This document shows, one piece after another, positions 59,116 through 64,000 of a stretch of DNA of 64,000 nt (its first letter is position 1; every line of letters starts with the position of its first letter). The translations under genes and the position numbers were made by a program. Source of the DNA: Oscillospiraceae bacterium (lineage in GTDB: Bacteria > Bacillota > Clostridia > Oscillospirales > Acutalibacteraceae); contig SVOL01000003.1 in NCBI GenBank assembly GCA_015066395.1, positions 78,326-142,325 of the forward strand, given 5' to 3'. A model generated the notes under the pieces. The model was given only the letters and a program-made list of their open reading frames with translations. It had not been told where the DNA came from and did not search any database.

Positions 59116-60327
59116 TCACTTGAAATCTACAACGGCAGCTCCCGTTGTGTCAATAATTCCATACTTATAGCTGTTTTTCTCCTCACCTTCGATCATAACA
59201 ACTGCATAACCGTCGGCACCGAAGTCGGTCACTCTGTAATATTTACACTCAACGACCTGCTCACCCTTGGAATTTATAAATCCCCACTTGCCGTCCTTTT
59301 TGACACGAGCGTAACCGTTGACAAAGTTTTCATACTCACTGAAATCGCCCTTAACAACAAACTCCGCCTTTGTGTTGATGTATCCGCTTTCACCCTTGGT
59401 TTTGGTGGCAACAGCCAGACCGTTTTTGTCAAAATCGTCAATACTTATGAAGAAATCCTCGGTAACGGACGCACCGGTTTCGGTGATCAGCCGAGGTCTG
59501 CCCGAAACAGATAGTCTGGCAATACCAAATTCGTTGAACGCGGTACCGGTATAGGTCTGCCTTGCATCCAATGCGAACACAAGCTCGCCGGTTTTGTTAA
59601 TGTAACCCGTGCCGGCATCATCAGGCAGTCTGGCAAATGCCAGACCGTTTTTGCCGAAGTCCGAAACAAGCGAATACTTTGCCTCAATAACAAAATTGCC
59701 GTTACCGTCGACAAATCCCCACTTGCCATTCCTTTTTACTGCAGCCAGGCCGTTTGAAAAACTGTTACACTCCTCAAACTGAGCCGAGATCACCTCATTA
59801 CCCTGACGGTCGATATAACCGTAAAGGAAATCCTCGTCGACTTTAAGACACATAGTGGCCAGACCGTTGTCAGCAAATTCGCCAACGTTCACATACTTGT
59901 TAACGATCAACCAATTGCCCTTTATGTCAATAAAACCGTGTCTGCCCTCATAAAACACGTGAGCCATACCCTGTTCATCGAAGTCATAAGCATTTCCGTA
60001 TTTGGGTTCAATAACATACTCGCCGCTTGTGTTGATGTATCCCCACTGATCGTTTACCTCAACTCGAGCCAATCCGTTTGCGGCAAAATTGTAAGCGTTA
60101 TCAAATTTGGGTTTAATAATGTAATCACCGTTTTTGTCGATGAAACCCATCTTATCTCCCGACGCACTCTTAAAAGCGGTCACGCCGTTAGTAAAAAGAT
60201 TGTCGGCATTAAACTCTGAAAATTCGAAGTTCTTTGCACTGTCACCCTCACCGCCGCAACCAACAAGGCCAACCAATATAACACTCACTAACACTAAATA
60301 CAAAACCGAACGCACAAAAATTTTCAT
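59116..60327 (-). CDS. WG-repeat lipoprotein
   Basis: 403 residues with a lipoprotein signal (VLYLVLVSVILVGLVGC, Cys at about 24). About seven WG repeats follow, of the form FxxGLAxVxxxxKWGFINxxGxxVIxxKYxxxxDF. The repeats run to the C-terminus. WG proteins are surface or periplasmic repeat scaffolds, often in envelope or sporulation contexts; a specific partner is unknown. First gene of a two-gene unit. Confidence 0.85.
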   Translation of the reverse strand: MKIFVRSVLYLVLVSVILVGLVGCGGEGDSAKNFEFSEFNADNLFTNGVTAFKSASGDKMGFIDKNGDYIIKPKFDNAYNFAANGLARVEVNDQWGYINTSGEYVIEPKYGNAYDFDEQGMAHVFYEGRHGFIDIKGNWLIVNKYVNVGEFADNGLATMCLKVDEDFLYGYIDRQGNEVISAQFEECNSFSNGLAAVKRNGKWGFVDGNGNFVIEAKYSLVSDFGKNGLAFARLPDDAGTGYINKTGELVFALDARQTYTGTAFNEFGIARLSVSGRPRLITETGASVTEDFFISIDDFDKNGLAVATKTKGESGYINTKAEFVVKGDFSEYENFVNGYARVKKDGKWGFINSKGEQVVECKYYRVTDFGADGYAVVMIEGEEKNSYKYGIIDTTGAAVVDFK

Positions 60328-60699
60328 ATATATCCCTCTTTTAACTAAACTGTATTACCATTTTATATCAAATATTTGTGAATTGCAAGGGAGTTTTACA
60401 CCCTTCAACCAACTTTCCCGTATAATAAATGTTCACCGAGGGTTGTGTTGAGCATTAGCGAAACTGGGGAAGAAAAACCATAAACTCAATTAAAATTTTT
60501 TCTTTCCTCCGCCTTTTGCTTAGCAAAATCCACCTCCCTCATCAGATGGAGGTGTCGGCGCATTCGCCATTTTTATTCATCCACCAGTTAACCTCTTTTG
60601 AACCACGCTACTATCGCGTAGGTTTCGTTATACAACAAACAGCACAAGCCAAAATAGCTTGTGCTGTAACGGTTTTCATTTACTGTATTTTTAAGAAAT
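60328..60699. other. Spacer upstream of the WG unit
   Basis: 370 bp without a gene. It holds the WG promoter (TTGCAA 60388-60383 and TAAAAT 60365-60360 on the minus strand, 17 bp apart), small palindromes near 60.52-60.56 kb (TTTGC-TTA-GCAAA and CACCTCC/GGAGGTG) and the terminator of the next gene. Confidence 0.6.
60639..60667 (-). terminator. Terminator of the lipoprotein gene
   Basis: ACAGCACAAGC and GCTTGTGCTGT around a 7-nt loop, followed on the minus strand by TTGTTGT. Confidence 0.85.
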
Positions 60700-62121
60700 T
60701 TACGCAACAACCGTCGATTCTGCAACCTGCTCAGGAACAACGGTTGCCGAAATTGTCATGGTTAACGCCTCGTTGAAGCCTCCGCTTATATAACGGCCGT
60801 TAATTTTTATCTTGCTTTCGATTCTCGTAACCGAATCTCCCGACAGGGTGACAATGATCTCCTCTGTCGCCGATTTAACAGTTGCCACTCCGCTAAGCTG
60901 CGATTCAATAACCGACGTATCCGGGTTATCCACAGTGAATTTATAGACGCCCTCCTCAACCTTTTCGATTGAAGATATCAACGTCTCATTATAATATGCC
61001 GCATTTATAAGATCATCAACGTATAACTTTGCTTCCTTGTCGGTCATAGCCTCGGTATAGGTCTCAGAACCCTGCTTTACAGTCTGTGTTCCGCTCTTGT
61101 AGCTGATTTCGTATTTAACAGAGCCGACCTTGGCGGTTGCATTATAATAATAACCGCCATTCTGTTTGCCGTACGTGACAGTATCTTTTTCGATTGTTGT
61201 GCTCGATTCTCCAAGTATCTTCACGGTCTGCTTTAAATCAAGAGTAAACTTTCCCGATGCGGCATTTTGGATCTTTTCGATTCCGTCAGCGACCTTTCTA
61301 AGCACACGAACATCATCAACCTCAACAAAGCCCTCGGTGTTAAGCTGTGCAGGATCACGCTGAACCTCGTCAAATTTAGAATAATTACTGCTGAACAAGA
61401 ACTCCGGAACTATTGCAGGATCTTCACCGATCTCAAAAATAAGCTTGATGTCCATTTTCGTTGCACGGAACTTACTGTCGGCGACAACCGTTATTTCCAT
61501 ATCAAGAATATCGGCACCCATATCCAACTCAGACATATTCATATTGTCGATCATAACGTTTATGGTCTTCATTGTATAACCCGACAATTTAAGCGACCAT
61601 GTTCCGTCTTCGTTTTTTGCAAATTCCGACTTTGTGCAATCGGTATAATTGATATCTTTAGTCAACGAATCGTCGTCGGTTGCGAGAAACTCCTCAAAGG
61701 TCATCGCCGAAAAGAACTTCTGCTCGTTTTGACCGGTCACATTGGAAAGATACATTTTTCCGTCGCGGTAAGCTTTAGTGTATTCGGTTGTTTCGTCGAG
61801 AGAAAGCTCCGGACACGCTACAACGACCTTGTCATACATATAAGAATACGGATCGCCTTCCTTGGCATCTTCAACTATCTTTGAAGAAGAGGTCATCTCG
61901 TATTTGTTTCCCAAATAGAAGTACACCATTTTACCTGTGCCGTCAGTCTCATACGACACAAGCTGTTTCATCGTCTCATCAATTTTATTCCAAAGAGCGA
62001 TTCCGTCGGTAGGCTCAAACGGTTTTTCGGTGTTTGTTGTTTGACCCTTTTTGCAAGAAGCAAAAGAAAGAATCATAATAACGCACAAAACGACGCAACA
62101 TACTCTGTTAATATTTTTCAT
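60700..62121 (-). CDS. Putative lipoprotein of unknown function
   Basis: 473 residues with a lipoprotein signal (VCCVVLCVIMILSFASC, Cys at about 23). Two similar beta-rich halves follow, each with a SYETDGTGKMVYFY- or SGKFTLDLKQTVK-like strand set and a late DTSVIESQLSGVATVKSATEEIIVTLSG segment. The layout recalls LolA/LppX-type lipid-binding lipoproteins, but that is only an impression. The ATG at 62121 follows AAAGGAGG. Confidence 0.7.
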   Translation of the reverse strand: MKNINRVCCVVLCVIMILSFASCKKGQTTNTEKPFEPTDGIALWNKIDETMKQLVSYETDGTGKMVYFYLGNKYEMTSSSKIVEDAKEGDPYSYMYDKVVVACPELSLDETTEYTKAYRDGKMYLSNVTGQNEQKFFSAMTFEEFLATDDDSLTKDINYTDCTKSEFAKNEDGTWSLKLSGYTMKTINVMIDNMNMSELDMGADILDMEITVVADSKFRATKMDIKLIFEIGEDPAIVPEFLFSSNYSKFDEVQRDPAQLNTEGFVEVDDVRVLRKVADGIEKIQNAASGKFTLDLKQTVKILGESSTTIEKDTVTYGKQNGGYYYNATAKVGSVKYEISYKSGTQTVKQGSETYTEAMTDKEAKLYVDDLINAAYYNETLISSIEKVEEGVYKFTVDNPDTSVIESQLSGVATVKSATEEIIVTLSGDSVTRIESKIKINGRYISGGFNEALTMTISATVVPEQVAESTVVA

Positions 62122-62146
62122 ATAAAAACCTCCTTTTTGTAATTTT

Positions 62147-62175
62147 ATATTACCATTTTTGTCGAAAAATGTCAA
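62147..62175 (-). promoter_or_regulatory. Promoter of the lipoprotein gene
   Basis: Minus strand TTGACA (62175-62170) and TAATAT (62152-62147), 17 bp apart. Confidence 0.75.
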
Positions 62176-62290
62176 CTATATATATCCCGATTATATGCAC
62201 ATAAAAATCAGATTGTGCGATAATATCCAAACTGCTGTATAGAAACTCACCCATCCTTTAAATTCGCATAAAATAAGACAAGGTGATAGC

Positions 62291-62734
62291 ATGATCCAAA
62301 ATTTCTTTTTTCCAAATGCAATAGCCAATATCCGAGGTGGCGATGAAGCACCCAACTTATCGGGACAAATCAAATTCTATCAAAAAAAGAACTGCGTTTT
62401 GATAGAGGCAAATGTCAACGGTTTACCCACAAACGACACAGGTTTCTTCGGCTTTCACATTCACGAAGGCGACAACTGCACAGGGACCGGCTTTTCGAAC
62501 ACAAAAACTCACTACAATCCGACAATGGTACCGCACCCGTCCCACGCAGGAGACCTTCCGCCGTTGATGTTGTGCAACAAAAACGCCTATCTGTCCGTAG
62601 CAACAGACCGCTTCCGCGTGTCAGATATCATCGGCCGAACAGTCGTTATTCACGATATGGCCGACGACTTCACTTCCCAACCGGCAGGCAACGCAGGAAC
62701 CAAGATTGCCTGCGGGGTTATCACGCGGCGGTAG
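62291..62734 (+). CDS. Cu/Zn superoxide dismutase-like protein without signal peptide
   Basis: 147 residues. All copper and zinc ligands are in place: FHIHEGDNC (His56, His58), HYNP (His74), HPSHAGDLP (His82, His85, Asp88) and VIHD (His121). The disulfide cysteines are Cys63 and Cys141. The catalytic Arg before ACG is Lys138 (GTKIACG). There is no signal peptide, unlike most bacterial SodC. It would dismute superoxide if metallated. AAGGTGAT precedes the ATG; single-gene unit. Confidence 0.88.
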   Translation: MIQNFFFPNAIANIRGGDEAPNLSGQIKFYQKKNCVLIEANVNGLPTNDTGFFGFHIHEGDNCTGTGFSNTKTHYNPTMVPHPSHAGDLPPLMLCNKNAYLSVATDRFRVSDIIGRTVVIHDMADDFTSQPAGNAGTKIACGVITRR

Positions 62735-62789
62735 ATAACCACGGCAACAATCACTAAAGCACAAAATCATAACACATCATAGAAAGTAA

Positions 62790-62825
62790 AAAAGCAAGCA
62801 ACACCGAACGGTGTTGCTTGCTTTT
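62790..62825. terminator. Bidirectional terminator, SOD-like gene / AraC gene
   Basis: AAAAGCAAGCAACACC and GGTGTTGCTTGCTTTT, 16-bp perfect stem with GAAC loop. Confidence 0.95.
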
Positions 62826-62897
62826 GGGGTGTTTTGAACTTAGTGGCACGAATTGATTTTGCCTGAAAACTGAAGATTTCTTACTTTTTATCTGTTT

Positions 62898-64000
62898 TTA
62901 TTTAAAAATATCATACCGCCAATTTACAGTTGTAAATCCAACATCATTTGCTGAAAAACCGCCATGTGACTTTGCATACTCTCCATATTGCAAATCGTCA
63001 AAAGGCAGTAAACCTTTATCAATAATATCATTCACAACAAAAGCGAAAATGTTGAAATACATTTCATTGGTTGCTTTGCCATCTGCAAAACGAATATTAC
63101 AGCAATTATTCAGTTTAAACCCGTGAGCCTCGTCAATTCCACAACCTGCAATAGCTATTAAATCGTCATTTTGGAATACACCGTATTCCATCACAGATGG
63201 ATCTTGATAATGTTTTTCGTTTAGCAAATGACTAATATATCCATCAGTTTTTCCGTTTGCCCATTTTAAAATGTTGTCCTTATCTGCGTACGATAATTCT
63301 CTAATAATAACATTTTGGGGTAAATTATTTTTTATATGGTCTCCCAAATACAAGGATTGAGGGGTTGATTCAATTTCGCAATTAATGCCATATGATTTCA
63401 GATTCTCTCTCACTTTCTCGGGATTTTCATTTGAATAAAAGTTTATTGGACTATCAAATCGTTTTATCCACTCTGCTAGCAATGAAAAATCATCACTCAC
63501 TAATTCCAGCCACACGCCACCGTTTCTGTCATCACCAATTCCTATAAATCCCTTTTCATAGTTACCTGATGGCGCTACTATTTGAAGTCCCATACTTTTA
63601 ATGGTTGTGCAAAAATATCCATAACGCTTGCTGTCTTGTTCTAACAGATAATCAATAATTAAATCAGAATCAATTTGGTTGAAATCGCAATTTTCGTGAA
63701 GAAATCTATTCACACAGGAAGAATCTGTTAATTCATTCCAAGAAAGAACCTTGCTCTTATTTTGTTTTCGATATTCACTTGGCGTAACATTATAAATTTT
63801 TTTAAATGCTTTTATAAAGCCTTCATGGGAATCATAACCAACTTCTAATGCAATATCTAGTACGGTTTTATCGGTATTTCGTAAAAGCTCAACAGCCTTT
63901 TTAATTCTCATATAATTTACATACGACATAACAGTAAATCCTGTATGAGCAAGGAAAATCCGATTAAAATAATCAATAGAAAATCCTGCAAAATCAGCTA
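62898..64000 (-). CDS. AraC-type regulator with C-terminal GNAT-like domain (5' partial)
   Basis: The frame is open to the window end, so the N-terminus is missing. The visible part starts with the AraC double helix-turn-helix (ADFAGFSIDYFNRIFLAHTG, then IALEVGYDSHEGFIKAFKKIYNVTPSEYRK). About 280 residues follow, the last 140 of which read like an acetyltransferase fold (VIIRELSYADKDNILKWANG...EYGVFQNDDLIAIAGCG). The effector part is therefore C-terminal, as in Rob/BmrR-like fusions. AT-rich relative to the his or era regions. Ligand unknown. Confidence 0.8.
   Translation of the reverse strand, partial: ADFAGFSIDYFNRIFLAHTGFTVMSYVNYMRIKKAVELLRNTDKTVLDIALEVGYDSHEGFIKAFKKIYNVTPSEYRKQNKSKVLSWNELTDSSCVNRFLHENCDFNQIDSDLIIDYLLEQDSKRYGYFCTTIKSMGLQIVAPSGNYEKGFIGIGDDRNGGVWLELVSDDFSLLAEWIKRFDSPINFYSNENPEKVRENLKSYGINCEIESTPQSLYLGDHIKNNLPQNVIIRELSYADKDNILKWANGKTDGYISHLLNEKHYQDPSVMEYGVFQNDDLIAIAGCGIDEAHGFKLNNCCNIRFADGKATNEMYFNIFAFVVNDIIDKGLLPFDDLQYGEYAKSHGGFSANDVGFTTVNWRYDIFK

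Overview
The window looks like chromosome from a spore-forming anaerobic Gram-positive bacterium of the class Clostridia, probably a Ruminococcaceae/Oscillospirales relative. This is inference from gene content; no search was run. Evidence for spore formation is yqfC, yqfD, ylbJ and spoVAC. Evidence for anaerobic life is class III ribonucleotide reductase, pyruvate formate-lyase and FeoAB. The gene order yqfC-yqfD-phoH-ybeY-era-yqzL-recO is typical of Firmicutes. No prophage, insertion sequence or CRISPR array was seen.

Layout. 1-7.7 kb (+): a compact histidine operon, a TrpR-like regulator (YerC/HisR) followed by hisZ-G-D-C-B-H-A-F-IE with overlapping stops and starts. It converges through a bidirectional terminator on 7.7-16.6 kb (-): a polysaccharide-control operon (PHP-type tyrosine phosphatase, membrane-anchored DUF5011-like protein, two BY-kinases), then nrdG, nrdD and trxB. 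NrdD carries a fused C-terminal redoxin and sits directly before trxB, suggesting an NADPH to TrxB to redoxin to NrdD electron route. 16.7-26.3 kb: metY, rpe, a MecA-like adaptor, a phosphohexomutase, an EamA transporter, a DUF45 peptidase, a zinc-ribbon membrane protein and YfhO. 26.4-29.5 kb: a strongly folded RNA candidate, a membrane pseudokinase with PASTA domains, rsmE and a frameshifted XRE regulator.

29.6-39.0 kb (-): a ten-gene housekeeping/sporulation series, yqfC-yqfD-phoH-ybeY-era-yqzL-recO-mutS2-nhaC-lipoprotein. 39.3-42.0 kb (+): ylbJ, a cloverleaf-like repeat, a small Cys protein, tRNA-His, tRNA-Gln and a small AT-rich pair (four-helix-bundle and TIGR04076). 42.2-49.6 kb: GTP-type pckA, orphan spoVAC, an AT-rich surface-protein pair behind what looks like a transcription-attenuating RNA leader, and a cation:proton antiporter. 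49.7-54 kb: pflA/pflB and a deacetylase. 54-57 kb: the feo iron-uptake genes with a divergent DtxR-type regulator and three matching operators. 57-64 kb: a MATE pump, a WG-repeat lipoprotein unit, another lipoprotein, a Cu/Zn SOD-like protein and an AraC-type regulator cut by the window edge.

Most notable points: (1) the pflB and nrdD promoters share paired palindromes whose centres are 32 bp apart, the geometry of NrdR boxes, suggesting two glycyl-radical enzymes under one regulator; (2) an intrinsic terminator lies between promoter and start codon of the surface-protein operon, behind a 112-nt hairpin; (3) an approximately 180-nt RNA closed by a 23-bp helix has its own promoter; (4) a PASTA-domain kinase homologue has lost all the main catalytic residues.
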